This document shows, one piece after another, positions 25,193-33,899 of a stretch of 64,000 nucleotides of DNA. This stretch comes from Amycolatopsis echigonensis. Lineage in GTDB: Bacteria; Actinomycetota; Actinomycetes; Mycobacteriales; Pseudonocardiaceae. The stretch lies in contig NZ_JACJHR010000005.1 of the NCBI RefSeq assembly GCF_014174495.1, forward strand, positions 124,001-188,000, read 5' to 3'. The notes beneath the pieces are model-generated. The model worked only from the letters and a program-made list of their open reading frames with translations. It did no database searches and was not told where the DNA came from. Both the position numbers and the translations under genes were made by a program. The number at the start of each line of letters is the position of its first letter. The stretch's first letter is position 1.

Positions 25193-26497
25193 ATGACCAC
25201 CAAGATCACCTTCATCGGCGCCGGCAGCGTCGTGTTCACTCAGGGCCTGCTCGCGGACCTGTTCGCCTATCCCGAGCTGTCCGAAGTGCACGTCGCGCTG
25301 CACGACATCGACCCGGAACGCCTGCGCACCGCGCACGCGGCGGCCGGGCGCATCGCCGAAACCCGCGGCGCCAAGCCTGTCCTCACCGCCCACGCGGACC
25401 GCCGCGAAGCCCTTGCGGGCGCGGATTTCGTCATCAACATGGTCCAAATCGGAATGGGCGAAGCCGCCCGCGTCGACTTCGACATTCCCGCTCGCTTCGG
25501 AGTGAAGCAGACCATCGGCGACACGCTCGGCGTCGGCGGGATTTTCCGGGCCCTGCGCACGTTCCCGTTCCTCCGCGAACTCGGCGAGGACATCGCGCAG
25601 GTGTGCCCGCAGGCATGGTTGTTGAACTACACCAACCCGATGGCCATGAACGTGCAGTACCTTTCCGAGACGCTCGGCCCGGATCGCGTGGTGGGCCTGT
25701 GCCATTCGGTGTACTGGACTGTGCACGACCTGGCCAAACTGCTGGAAGTGCCGTTGTCCGAAGTCGCCTACCACGCCGCGGGCATCAACCGCCAGGCCTG
25801 GATCCTGCGCCTGGAGCACCAGGGAGCCGACCTGTACCCGCGGCTCGCCGAACTCGCGGAGGACCCGCAACTGCGGCGGCGCGTGCGGTTCGACATGTTC
25901 CGGCGGCTCGGCTACTACCCCACCGAAACCAGCGAGCATTCCTCCGAATACGTGCCCTGGTATCTGGGCCACGAAAGCGAAATCGAACGGCTGCGGCTGC
26001 CGATCGGCGCGTACCTGGACGTCGTTGCGGAGAACGAGGCCGAATACGAGCGCACCCGCCAGGCCGTCGAACGCGACGAACCGCTCGCCGTCGAAGGCAC
26101 CAACGAATACGCACCGCAGATCGTCCACAGTATCGTCACCGGGACGCCGCGCACCGTTTACGGCAACGTCCTCAACCGCGGGCTGATCCCGAATCTGCCC
26201 GCGACCGGCGCCGTCGAAGTGCCGTGTCTCGCTGACGCCACCGGCATCCAGCCGACGCGCGTCGATGCGCTGCCGCCACAGCTGGCCGCGCTCAACCGCA
26301 CCTATCTGAGCACGACCGAACTCGTGGTGCGCGCGGCGATCGAGGACGATCCCCGGCACATTCGCCACGCCGCGATGACCGATCCCGCGACCGCGGCCGC
26401 GCTTCCGGTCGAACGCATCTGGGAACTGTGCGACGAAATGGTGCGCGCGCACGGCGACGCACTCCAGCCGGGATTGCGCGAAACGCTGGGCAGCTAG
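25193..26497 (+). CDS. GH4 family alpha-glycosidase-like protein
   Basis: A 434-residue NAD+- and Mn2+-dependent family 4 glycosidase (MelA/AglA-like). The NAD loop is FIGAGSVVFT (7-16), then INMVQIGMGEA, NYTNPMAMNVQYL, and the metal-site Cys in VGLCHSVYW (about C170). The second metal ligand, normally His in GxNH, reads GINRQAW here (about R200). The family opens glycosidic bonds by oxidation at C3. Sugar specificity is unknown, and activity is uncertain because of the substitution. Confidence 0.85.
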   Translation: MTTKITFIGAGSVVFTQGLLADLFAYPELSEVHVALHDIDPERLRTAHAAAGRIAETRGAKPVLTAHADRREALAGADFVINMVQIGMGEAARVDFDIPARFGVKQTIGDTLGVGGIFRALRTFPFLRELGEDIAQVCPQAWLLNYTNPMAMNVQYLSETLGPDRVVGLCHSVYWTVHDLAKLLEVPLSEVAYHAAGINRQAWILRLEHQGADLYPRLAELAEDPQLRRRVRFDMFRRLGYYPTETSEHSSEYVPWYLGHESEIERLRLPIGAYLDVVAENEAEYERTRQAVERDEPLAVEGTNEYAPQIVHSIVTGTPRTVYGNVLNRGLIPNLPATGAVEVPCLADATGIQPTRVDALPPQLAALNRTYLSTTELVVRAAIEDDPRHIRHAAMTDPATAAALPVERIWELCDEMVRAHGDALQPGLRETLGS

Positions 26498-26501
26498 CCG
26501 G

Positions 26502-26537
26502 GCGTGGCTATGCCGGCGGGAACCGGCATAGCCACGC
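26502..26537. terminator. Hairpin terminator
   Basis: A perfect 15-bp stem (26502-26516 with 26523-26537, 6-nt loop) begins 4 bp after the GH4 stop codon. Confidence 0.8.
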
Positions 26538-26729
26538 ACCAGGCCGCCGCCGCACGTTCTTGACGGTGCGGCGCGGTGATCCGCTAAACTCCTGATGCCT
26601 GCCGGACGGGCAGGCCAGAAGTACGCCCAGCCGGTAATGCGGAGTTCTCCGCGAGCCCGGACCCAGTCGCCAGGATGTCTTCGGCACATCCGAGGCGGGG
26701 CCGTACTCACCCATCGCTGGAGTCACCAG

Positions 26730-27572
26730 ATGCCTTCGCTCCCTGGTCGGATTTCTCGCGGTACTGTGGCGGCCGCCCTGCTGATCGGCAGCTCGGCTTG
26801 CACGTTCGGGGCCGCGGGCCCGGTGGAAAGCGCGCCGCTGCCGTCGCCGCACAGCCAGGTCGCCGACGTTCCCCTGCCGGCCCCGCACGCCGGCTTCGAC
26901 TACCAGATCGGCGGCCCTTACCAGCCGCCGGCGGGCGTCCAGGTCGTCAGCCGCGACCACAGCGCCCCGGCGGCCTCCGGGCTGTACAACATCTGCTACG
27001 TCAACGCTTTCCAGGTACAGCCCGGTGCCGAAAAGGAATGGGGAGACCTGGTTCTGCGCGACGACGACGGCACCGTCGTCATGGATCCCGACTGGAACGA
27101 GGCGCTGCTCGACTCGCGCACCGCCGACAAGCGGAGCCGGATCGCGGACAAGGTCGGCGCATGGATCGACGAATGCGCGGGCAAGGGCTACCAAGCGATC
27201 GAGCCGGACAACTACGACAGCTTCACCCGGTCCCAGGGGCTGCTCAGCGCGCGGAACGCCCAGGACCTCGTGAAGCTGCTTTCCGAGCGCGCGCACGGAA
27301 AAGGTCTCGCGATCGGCCAGAAGAACACCTCGGAACTGGCCTCGTCTCGGGCGGCGAACGGTCTTGACTTCGCGGTCGCCGAGGAATGCGGCCAGCAGGA
27401 CAATTGCGCGGAGTACACCCGGTATTTCGGCGACCGCGTGATCGTCATCGAATACACCGAGGACGGCTTGCGCACCGCATGTGCCAAGTGGGGCAACACC
27501 CTCAGCGTCGTCCGCCGCGACCGGGACGTCACACCGAAGGGCGATTCCGCGTACGTCCGCGAAAGCTGCTGA
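26730..27572 (+). CDS. GH114-type endo-alpha-1,4-polygalactosaminidase, lipoprotein
   Basis: A 280-residue exported protein. Residues 1-24 look like a lipoprotein signal ending in GSSAC. The mature protein contains YQIGGPYQPPAGVQVVSRDH, ICYVNAFQVQPGA, the acidic GYQAIEPDNYDSF and FAVAEECGQQDNCAEY, as in glycoside hydrolase 114 and related TIM-barrel proteins that cut galactosaminogalactan-like polymers. The ATG at 26730 follows GGAG. It would act at the outer face of the membrane. Confidence 0.8.
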   Translation: MPSLPGRISRGTVAAALLIGSSACTFGAAGPVESAPLPSPHSQVADVPLPAPHAGFDYQIGGPYQPPAGVQVVSRDHSAPAASGLYNICYVNAFQVQPGAEKEWGDLVLRDDDGTVVMDPDWNEALLDSRTADKRSRIADKVGAWIDECAGKGYQAIEPDNYDSFTRSQGLLSARNAQDLVKLLSERAHGKGLAIGQKNTSELASSRAANGLDFAVAEECGQQDNCAEYTRYFGDRVIVIEYTEDGLRTACAKWGNTLSVVRRDRDVTPKGDSAYVRESC

Positions 27573-27575
27573 GGG

Positions 27576-27625
27576 TTCCGCCACCCTGCCAGCACCGCCG
27601 CGCGGATGCTGGCAGGGTGGCGGAA
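27576..27625. terminator. 19-bp hairpin ending at the next start codon
   Basis: A perfect 19-bp inverted repeat (27576-27594 with 27607-27625, 12-nt loop) starts 3 bp after the GH114 stop. Its 3' arm contains the ribosome binding site of the methyltransferase gene and ends on the A of its ATG. It may be a terminator, a translational lock on the next gene, or both. Confidence 0.75.
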
Positions 27626-28518
27626 TGGCCGACGAGTACCCGTTCGACAACGCGAGCGCCCCGGCGAGCGACCGGATGTCCGCACTGGAAGCCAGTTACG
27701 ACGCGACGACCGTCCGGCATTTGGGGCAGCTCGGGGTCGGCGCGGGGTGGTCCTGCTGGGAGGTCGGGGCCGGGGGCGGGTCGATCGCCCGGTGGCTGGC
27801 CGGGCGGGCCGGGCACGTGCTGGCCACCGACCTCGACACCCGGCTGCTCGCCGACCTGCCCGCGAACGCTTCGGCGGTGCGCCACGACGTCCGCGCGGAG
27901 GCGGTCCCGGACCGGAAGTTCGACCTGATCCACGCCCGGCTGGTGCTGATCCACTTCCCGGAGCGCGACGAGCTGGTGGCGAAGCTCGCCGGGGCGCTCG
28001 CGCCCGGCGGCTGGCTGGTCCTCGAAGAAATCGAGCCGCGCGGGCAAACCGTGCTGGCCACGCCCGACGAGAAGAGTGCGGAGGTTTTCGCTTCCGTGCA
28101 GGGCCGGATCCTGGACCTCCTCGAACGCGCGGGCAGCGACGTCGAATGGGCCGGGCGGCTGCCGTCGGTGCTCGCCGGGGCCGGGTTGCGCGAGGTCGGC
28201 AGCGCGCGGGTGACGACCCGGTGGCCGGGCGGCGGACCGGAAATCCGGTTGCTGGCCGCGAATTCGGTGGAGCTGGCCGAAAAGCTGGCCGCGGACGGCG
28301 TGCGGCCGGAAGAACTCGAGCAGTTCCGCCGGGTGCTCGCCGATCCGCGGTTCACCGTGTCGTCCTATCCCCTGGTGTCGGCGTGGGGACGCCGTGAGCG
28401 ACGGCGGGAGATGGCCACCCCGGCCAGGCAGAGCGCGCCGCCGACGAGTCCGTATGCGGTCGGGGTTTCCGCCAGCAGCAGCCATGACAGCAGCACGGCC
28501 ACCGCTGGCACGGCGTAG
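27625..28518 (+). CDS. Class I SAM-dependent methyltransferase
   Basis: A 297-residue protein. The SAM-binding motif I reads CWEVGAGGGSIARWLAG (about residues 45-61), followed by ATDLDTRLL, HARLVLIHFPERDEL and GGWLVLEEIEP. The substrate is unknown. The conserved domain ends near residue 258; a low-complexity tail of about 40 residues runs into the convergent EamA gene, overlapping it by 154 bp. The ATG at 27625 is inside the hairpin described above. Confidence 0.82.
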   Translation: MADEYPFDNASAPASDRMSALEASYDATTVRHLGQLGVGAGWSCWEVGAGGGSIARWLAGRAGHVLATDLDTRLLADLPANASAVRHDVRAEAVPDRKFDLIHARLVLIHFPERDELVAKLAGALAPGGWLVLEEIEPRGQTVLATPDEKSAEVFASVQGRILDLLERAGSDVEWAGRLPSVLAGAGLREVGSARVTTRWPGGGPEIRLLAANSVELAEKLAADGVRPEELEQFRRVLADPRFTVSSYPLVSAWGRRERRREMATPARQSAPPTSPYAVGVSASSSHDSSTATAGTA

Positions 28519-29291
28519 GTAACCATCGTCAGGCGACCGGCGTCCGTGCGGCGCAGCGCGTACGCCCACGCGGTGAAGCCGACCGCGGTGGGAAACACTC
28601 CCAAGTAGACACTGCCGAGCACCGCTCCGGTGGGAGCGACTTGCAGTTCGCTGATCAGCTGCGGTGCCCACGGCAGCAGGACCACGGCGCCGACGACGCA
28701 CCCGAGCCAGATCGCGGTCAGCCCGTCGACGTGGCGCAACGTGATCTTCTGGACCATGACGCCGGCCGCGTAGAGCACGGCGGCCAGCAAGCACAGCAGG
28801 ACGCCGACCCAGTCGTTGCTTCCGGTGGCTCCAGTCGCGATCAGCGCGGCCCCGCCCAGCGCGACGAGCGAACCGATGACGAGCGAGCGCGAGAAGCCTT
28901 CGCCGAAGAACTTCCCGGCTGCGGCGGCGACCATCAGCGGTGCCAGGTTGACCAGCAACGCCGCGGTCCCCGCGTCGACATGCCGCTCCCCCGCGTTGAG
29001 GACGACGGTGTACGCGGCCAGCCATAGCACTGCATACGCCGCGACCAGCAGGAACGCTTTCCGCGACAGCCGGACGCGGACCGCGCCCTTGACTACGGCG
29101 AACACGGTGAGCGCGACGGCGGCGACAGCGAGCCGCAGCAATGCCAGCGGTGCCGGGGACAGCGCGTGCCCGACGCTGCGGATGGCGACGAACGACGAGG
29201 CCCACAGCACCACGGCGAGCCCGGCGGCCGCCGCGATCTTGCCGAAGTCGGTCTTGGCGGCGGGGTGAACGGTTTCCACGAGATCGGTCAC
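28365..29291 (-). CDS. EamA family (DMT) transporter
   Basis: A 308-residue membrane protein with ten predicted helices and two EamA repeats, the first around VVLWASSFVAIRSV and the second around GVLLCLLAAVLYAAGVMVQK; each repeat ends with a GGAAL/GGALC motif. It is probably a drug/metabolite exporter. The start is uncertain: GTG 29291 is given, but TTG 29327 and GTG 29279 are possible. It is divergent from a LysR gene, its probable regulator. Confidence 0.8.
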   Translation of the reverse strand: MTDLVETVHPAAKTDFGKIAAAAGLAVVLWASSFVAIRSVGHALSPAPLALLRLAVAAVALTVFAVVKGAVRVRLSRKAFLLVAAYAVLWLAAYTVVLNAGERHVDAGTAALLVNLAPLMVAAAAGKFFGEGFSRSLVIGSLVALGGAALIATGATGSNDWVGVLLCLLAAVLYAAGVMVQKITLRHVDGLTAIWLGCVVGAVVLLPWAPQLISELQVAPTGAVLGSVYLGVFPTAVGFTAWAYALRRTDAGRLTMVTYAVPAVAVLLSWLLLAETPTAYGLVGGALCLAGVAISRRRSRRPHADTRG

Positions 29292-29315
29292 CTGGTCATC
29301 GTCGCCACGCTCCGC

Positions 29316-29365
29316 TGTACAGCACAAGCGATGAGTTCTGTACCTCCGTTAAGGAGTGCTGTACA
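29316..29365. promoter_or_regulatory. Candidate LysR operator
   Basis: Inverted repeat TGTACAGCAC (29316-29325) and GTGCTGTACA (29356-29365) spans the short divergent promoter region between the EamA and LysR genes; a partial copy (TCTGTAC) lies between the arms. The pattern suits LysR binding at both promoters. Confidence 0.55.
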
Positions 29366-29374
29366 TTCGCGGGC

Positions 29375-30268
29375 ATGCTCGACATTCCCCGGCTCCGCGT
29401 GCTGCGCGCGGTCGTCGCGTCCGGGTCGATCCGTGCGAGCGCCGCCGCGCTCGGCTACACGCCGTCCGCGGTGAGCCAGCAAATCACCACGCTGCAACGG
29501 GAGACCGGGTTGCAGCTGTTCGAACGGTCCGGCCGCGGCATCGAGCCCACCGAAGCCGGGCGGACGCTCGCCGCCGAGGCCGAGGCGTTGTTCGCGTCCT
29601 TCAGCCGGGTCGAGCAGGTCGTCAGCGAACTGCGCGCCGGACGGGTCGGCAGGCTGTCGATCGGCTACTTCGGCTCGGCCGGCTCGACCTGGCTGGCCCC
29701 GACGGTCGCCGCGCTGCGCGCCGAGTTCCCCGCCCTGCGGCTGGACCTGATGCTGACCGAGTTCACGCCGGGCGATCCGGACATCGACATCTTCGTGGAG
29801 GAAACCGGGGCCGAACATCCCGGATCGGTCGTCGTGCACCGGCTGGCCGAGGACCCCTACCTAGCGGTCGTCCGCCGCGACGACCCGCTCGCCGGCCTGC
29901 CGGAGGTGCCGCTGGCCGCGCTCGCCGAACGGCACTGGGTCGACAACGACCTGCGCGAGGGCCCGTGCCGGCAGGTGCTCCTGAACGCCTGCACGCAGGC
30001 CGGGTTCTCGCCGAGTTTCGTCGTCGAAACCCACGACTACCGGACCGCGATGTCTTTCGTGGCAACGGGAATCGGGCTGACGGTGGTTCCCGAGCTGGGG
30101 ATCGGCGAACTGCCGGACGGCCTCACCACTGTCGCCCTGTCCTCTCCCGCGCCGGTCCGCCACCTCAGTCTCGCGGTGAAGAAGCCGATCGCGGACCACC
30201 CCGCCGCCCGGCGTGCGGTGGAACTGCTGGAAAGCCTGGTGTGCACGGGGAAAACCCTGGCCAGCTGA
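29375..30268 (+). CDS. LysR family transcriptional regulator
   Basis: A 297-residue LysR regulator. The N-terminal winged helix reads LRAVVASGSIRASAAALGYT followed by PSAVSQQITTLQ; the C-terminal periplasmic-binding-like domain includes GRVGRLSIGYFGSAGSTWL and FVATGIGLTVVPELG. The divergent EamA transporter is the likely target, a common arrangement for export genes. Confidence 0.88.
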   Translation: MLDIPRLRVLRAVVASGSIRASAAALGYTPSAVSQQITTLQRETGLQLFERSGRGIEPTEAGRTLAAEAEALFASFSRVEQVVSELRAGRVGRLSIGYFGSAGSTWLAPTVAALRAEFPALRLDLMLTEFTPGDPDIDIFVEETGAEHPGSVVVHRLAEDPYLAVVRRDDPLAGLPEVPLAALAERHWVDNDLREGPCRQVLLNACTQAGFSPSFVVETHDYRTAMSFVATGIGLTVVPELGIGELPDGLTTVALSSPAPVRHLSLAVKKPIADHPAARRAVELLESLVCTGKTLAS

Positions 30269-30309
30269 CACCTGCGGGTCGTGATGGGTCGCCTGGGGTA
30301 CCGCGGGAG

Positions 30310-30575
30310 TCCGTGAAGGACTCCTTGCGGGAATTAGAGTCCGTGAGGGGCCCCTTCACGGACAGCCGGGCGACAAAGCCTCGAATCGCCGGTATCCGCC
30401 GCGCCGTTCGGAAAGCCCTAAGGGAATCAGAGTCCGTGACGGTTCCCCTCACGGACGGCCAGCCCGCCAGGCCCGGAATCGCCGAGGTTTCGCGCTCGCG
30501 GCTCGGAAACCTGGGCCGGGAAGCCGTGAAGGGCCCTTTGCCGGAACAAGATTCCCGCAAGGGGCCCTTCACGGC
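30310..30575. repeat. GTGAAGGGGCCCCTTCAC palindromic repeat cluster
   Basis: The 716-base gap before the lanthipeptide synthetase (30269-30984) has no gene but several near-palindromic units of about 22 bp built on CCGTGAGGGGCCCCTTCACGG: 30310-30332, 30340-30362, 30433-30455, 30523-30544 and 30553-30575. The same unit recurs at 58034-58105. This is a dispersed intergenic repeat. The rest of the gap must contain the synthetase promoter; none was recognised. Confidence 0.7.
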
Positions 30576-30984
30576 ACGGTCACCGCGGCGCGAATCGACG
30601 GCTGGCCCGTTCTCCGGTAACGAATGCACCACATTCGCGACGCCCGCCCCGAACGGACCAGTCCGCACCGGGTGCGCCCCGGACGGCGCGCGGAAGCCGG
30701 CTCACCGGAACGGGTTGATGGCCTTCCGCCAATTTCTCCCGCTGTTTCCGCGCCGACCTGGGCGGCTGACCGCTAACCGTCTTCGTTACGCCCCGATCGG
30801 GTAGGGACAACTCACGCGCAGTCCGCATTTCCGCCGCCCGAACCCGCGTCCGTCACTCTGACGAGGAGCTTCGAACCCCCGGGTTGGCGGATTGGCCGGG
30901 GCACCTCCTCCGTGCGGGAATGGTGTCACCGTCCGACATCGAAGTCGCCCGGTTTTCCTCAGGGAAAAGGAAGGGTTCGTTTTC

Positions 30985-33522
30985 ATGGACGTCCGGTACG
31001 AGGCTTTTTGCTTCGCCGATCCGCTGTTCTTCGACGAACCGCGGGAAACCCCGGGCGCGGCCGGAGACCTGGCCGCGGGCCTGCCGGGCCCGGGACCGGA
31101 GTGGACGGTCGAAACCCGCGGGATCTGGCGTTCGCTGCGCCCGTCCGGCCGGAAACTTCCCGTCCAGGGCTGGAAAATCCATGTCTCCGCAGGTCTGGAC
31201 AACGCCGAGTCCGTACTGGCGCGGGTGCACCGGTACTGCGTGGAGCACCGGGTCGCGTACAAGCACCTGCGCTCCCGGACGATCCTGGTGAGCCGCAATT
31301 CGAAATACGCGCCGCGGGAAGGAAGCGGCAAGCTGATCACGATTTACCCAGGAGCCGCAGACGAGCTCGCCCGGATACTGCACGACCTTTCCGCCGAGCT
31401 GGAAGGCGAGCACGGTGCGTATATTCTGAGCGATCTCCGCTACCGCGAAGGCCCGCTTTACGTCCGATATGGCGGATTCGTCGAACAGTGGACAGAACAC
31501 GCCGGAACCCGGGTGCTGGCAATCCGCCATCCGGATGGAACTCTCGTGCCCGACCGGCGCGAACCGTCCTTTTCCGTGCCGGACTGGGCACCTATTCCGT
31601 CCTGTTTGTCCGACAGTCTCGCCGCGCGCAAGAACGGCGCCCGATTCCCGTACCGGGTGACCGGTTCCCTGCACTTTTCCAACGGCGGCGGCGTTTATCT
31701 GGCCGAACGAGGGGTCGACCAGAAGACCGTCGTGCTGAAGGAGGCCCGGCCGCACGCCGGGCTCGACCGGGACGGCGCCGACGCGGTCGCCCGGCTCAAC
31801 CACGAGCGCGAGGTGCTCGAACGGCTGGCGGACGTTCCGGGCGTCCCCCGGGTGTACGAGCAGTTCACCGTGTGGGAGCACCACTACCTGGCGATGGAGC
31901 ATCTGCCCGGCATCTCGCTGAGCAGCTGGCTCGCGCGGCATTACCCGCTCACCGGCGGCTCCCGCGCCGAAGGCGAGCTTGCGGCCTACCGCGACCGCGC
32001 TCTGGCCGTGCTGGCCCAAGTCGAACGCATCGTCGCGGACATCCACCGGCACGGCATCGTGTTCGGCGATCTGCACGGGAAGAACATCCTCGTGGACGAC
32101 CAGGACCGGGTGTCGCTGATCGACTTCGAGCTGGCCGTCGACGCCGAGTCCGGCGACCGTCCCGGGCTCGGCGCGCCTGGCTTCCGCGCGCCTGCCGACC
32201 GGCGCGGGTTCGAGATCGACGAGCACGCGCTCGCCGCGCTGCGGCTGTGGCTCTTCCTTCCGCTGGTGATGCTGCTGGAACTCGCGCCGGGCAAGCTGCG
32301 CGGGATCGCGGACTTCGCCCAGCAGCGGTTCGACCTGCCGGACGGATACGCCGACCGGGTGGTCTCCGTGCTCGCCTCGCGCACCACACCGCCCGCCGCG
32401 ACGCACACCGCGCTGGACGAGCCGCGGCCGGACTGGACGCTGGTGCGCAAGCAGATCGCGGAAGCCATCCTCGCGAGCGCCACGCCGGAGCGCACCGACC
32501 GGCTGTTCCCCGGCGACATCGAACAGTTCCGCTCCGGCGGCGCGGGATTCGGCGTCGGCGCCGCGGGCGTGCTGCACTCGCTGCACATCGCCGGAGCCGG
32601 CCGTTATCCGGAATACGAGCAGTGGCTGGTGGCTGCGGCGCGACGGCACCCGCCCACGCGGCCCGGCTTCTTCGACGGCAGCCACGGCATCGCCTACGTC
32701 CTGGAGGAATTCGGCTACTCGGCGGAAGCCGACGAGTTGCTCGCCGCGTCGCGGTCGCTGGCCGACCAGACCACCGACCACGGCCTGGAGAGCGGCCTCG
32801 CCGGGATCGGCCTCACCCGCCTGCACTTCGCGACGACCCGCGGCGACAACGAATTCGGCCGCCAAGCCCTCGACATCGCGGTCAAGCTCGCGACCGCTTT
32901 CGAGACCGCCGACCCGCCCGGACGCTTCGCCAGGGCCGGGCTGCTCAGCGGCTGGTCCGGACCGGCGTTGCTGTTCCTGCGCCTGTACGAACACACCGGG
33001 GAGCCGACCTGGCTCACCCTCGCCGACCGGGTCCTGGCCCGCGACCTGGAGGAATGCGCCCCAGCGGCCGACGGCTCGCTGCAGGTGCGGGACGGCACCC
33101 TACGGACGCTGCCGTACGCCGCGATCGGCAGCGCCGGAATCCTGCTGGTCGCCGAGCAGGTCGCCCGGCACCTCCCGGACTCGGCGACCGCCCGGAGCCT
33201 GCCCGGGTTGCGGGCGGCGTGCCGCGGAGAGTTCGTGATCCACCCCGGCCTGCTCTACGGCCGGTGCGGACTCGCCGCCGCCCTGTCCTTCGCCGACGAA
33301 CCGGACCGGGAAGCCATCGACCTGCATCTGTCCCGGCTGTCCTGGCACGGCGTCCCGTACCGCGGCGGGCTGGCCTTCCCCGGCAACCAGCTGCTTCGCC
33401 TGTCGACCGACGTCAGCACCGGCAGCGCGGGAGTCCTCCGCACGCTCGCCGCACTACTGGACGGCGCGGAACTGCTGCCCTTCCTGGGCTCCGCACCGTC
33501 CCCGCACACCTCCGGCCGATGA
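30985..33522 (+). CDS. Class III lanthipeptide synthetase LanKC (RamC/AmfT-like)
   Basis: An 845-residue three-domain enzyme that dehydrates Ser residues and cyclises the precursor. The N-terminal lyase-like domain (about 1-200) has VAYKHLRSRTILVSRNSKYA and KLITIYPG. The kinase domain (about 220-480) has VVLKEARP (K252), HGIVFGDLHGKNILV (D362, N367) and LIDFELA (D380). The C-terminal LanC-like domain (about 520-845) lacks the zinc-binding Cys-His motifs, as class III enzymes do, and ends with WHGVPYRGGLAFPGNQLLRL, typical of RamC. It lies 32 bp before the precursor gene. Confidence 0.92.
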   Translation: MDVRYEAFCFADPLFFDEPRETPGAAGDLAAGLPGPGPEWTVETRGIWRSLRPSGRKLPVQGWKIHVSAGLDNAESVLARVHRYCVEHRVAYKHLRSRTILVSRNSKYAPREGSGKLITIYPGAADELARILHDLSAELEGEHGAYILSDLRYREGPLYVRYGGFVEQWTEHAGTRVLAIRHPDGTLVPDRREPSFSVPDWAPIPSCLSDSLAARKNGARFPYRVTGSLHFSNGGGVYLAERGVDQKTVVLKEARPHAGLDRDGADAVARLNHEREVLERLADVPGVPRVYEQFTVWEHHYLAMEHLPGISLSSWLARHYPLTGGSRAEGELAAYRDRALAVLAQVERIVADIHRHGIVFGDLHGKNILVDDQDRVSLIDFELAVDAESGDRPGLGAPGFRAPADRRGFEIDEHALAALRLWLFLPLVMLLELAPGKLRGIADFAQQRFDLPDGYADRVVSVLASRTTPPAATHTALDEPRPDWTLVRKQIAEAILASATPERTDRLFPGDIEQFRSGGAGFGVGAAGVLHSLHIAGAGRYPEYEQWLVAAARRHPPTRPGFFDGSHGIAYVLEEFGYSAEADELLAASRSLADQTTDHGLESGLAGIGLTRLHFATTRGDNEFGRQALDIAVKLATAFETADPPGRFARAGLLSGWSGPALLFLRLYEHTGEPTWLTLADRVLARDLEECAPAADGSLQVRDGTLRTLPYAAIGSAGILLVAEQVARHLPDSATARSLPGLRAACRGEFVIHPGLLYGRCGLAAALSFADEPDREAIDLHLSRLSWHGVPYRGGLAFPGNQLLRLSTDVSTGSAGVLRTLAALLDGAELLPFLGSAPSPHTSGR

Positions 33523-33554
33523 GCGCCGGCGGACCCCGAGAGAAGGGAACACCC

Positions 33555-33689
33555 ATGGAACACGTCCTGGAACTGCAGGCGCTGGAGGCCCCGGAAGCCC
33601 TCGAAGGCCAGGGACTGGACCACCACGGCCACAGCCACTACAGCGCGTACTGCGGCGACAGCACGCTCAGCCTGCTTCTCTGCTACTGA
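33555..33689 (+). CDS. Class III lanthipeptide precursor (RamS/AmfS-like)
   Basis: A 44-residue precursor peptide. The leader carries the hydrophobic VLELQALEAPEAL box that class III synthetases recognise. The core has two labionin/lanthionine motifs joined by Gly-Asp: Ser27-x2-Ser30-x2-Cys33, then Ser36-x2-Ser39-x3-Cys43, ending in Tyr44. RamS and AmfS have the same two-ring plan and GDS linker, with SxxSxxxC in both rings; here the first ring is one residue shorter and preceded by His-rich residues (DHHGHSHY). An AGAAGGG site precedes the ATG. Confidence 0.9.
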   Translation: MEHVLELQALEAPEALEGQGLDHHGHSHYSAYCGDSTLSLLLCY

Positions 33690-33697
33690 CCGCGCGG

Positions 33698-33742
33698 GCG
33701 GGGCGGGAACGGCGCAGGCCAAGTGCGCCGTTCCCGCCCCGC
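33698..33742. terminator. 19-bp hairpin after the precursor gene
   Basis: A perfect 19-bp stem (33698-33716 with 33724-33742) with a 7-nt loop begins 9 bp after the precursor stop. No T tract follows. It may stop most transcripts or protect the precursor mRNA 3' end, giving more precursor than transporter. Confidence 0.75.
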
Positions 33743-33899
33743 TCATTCTGCCCCGGCGACCCGCGGTGGTCGCGCCGAGACGGACGGCTCCGGTGCTTCC
33801 GGGTTGAGATCGACGATCCGACGGCGGGGTTCGCCGGGAGTGCAGGCGTTCGCCACGCGAGGGGAACGCCGTCGTCCTGCAGACCTGGCACCCTCGACT

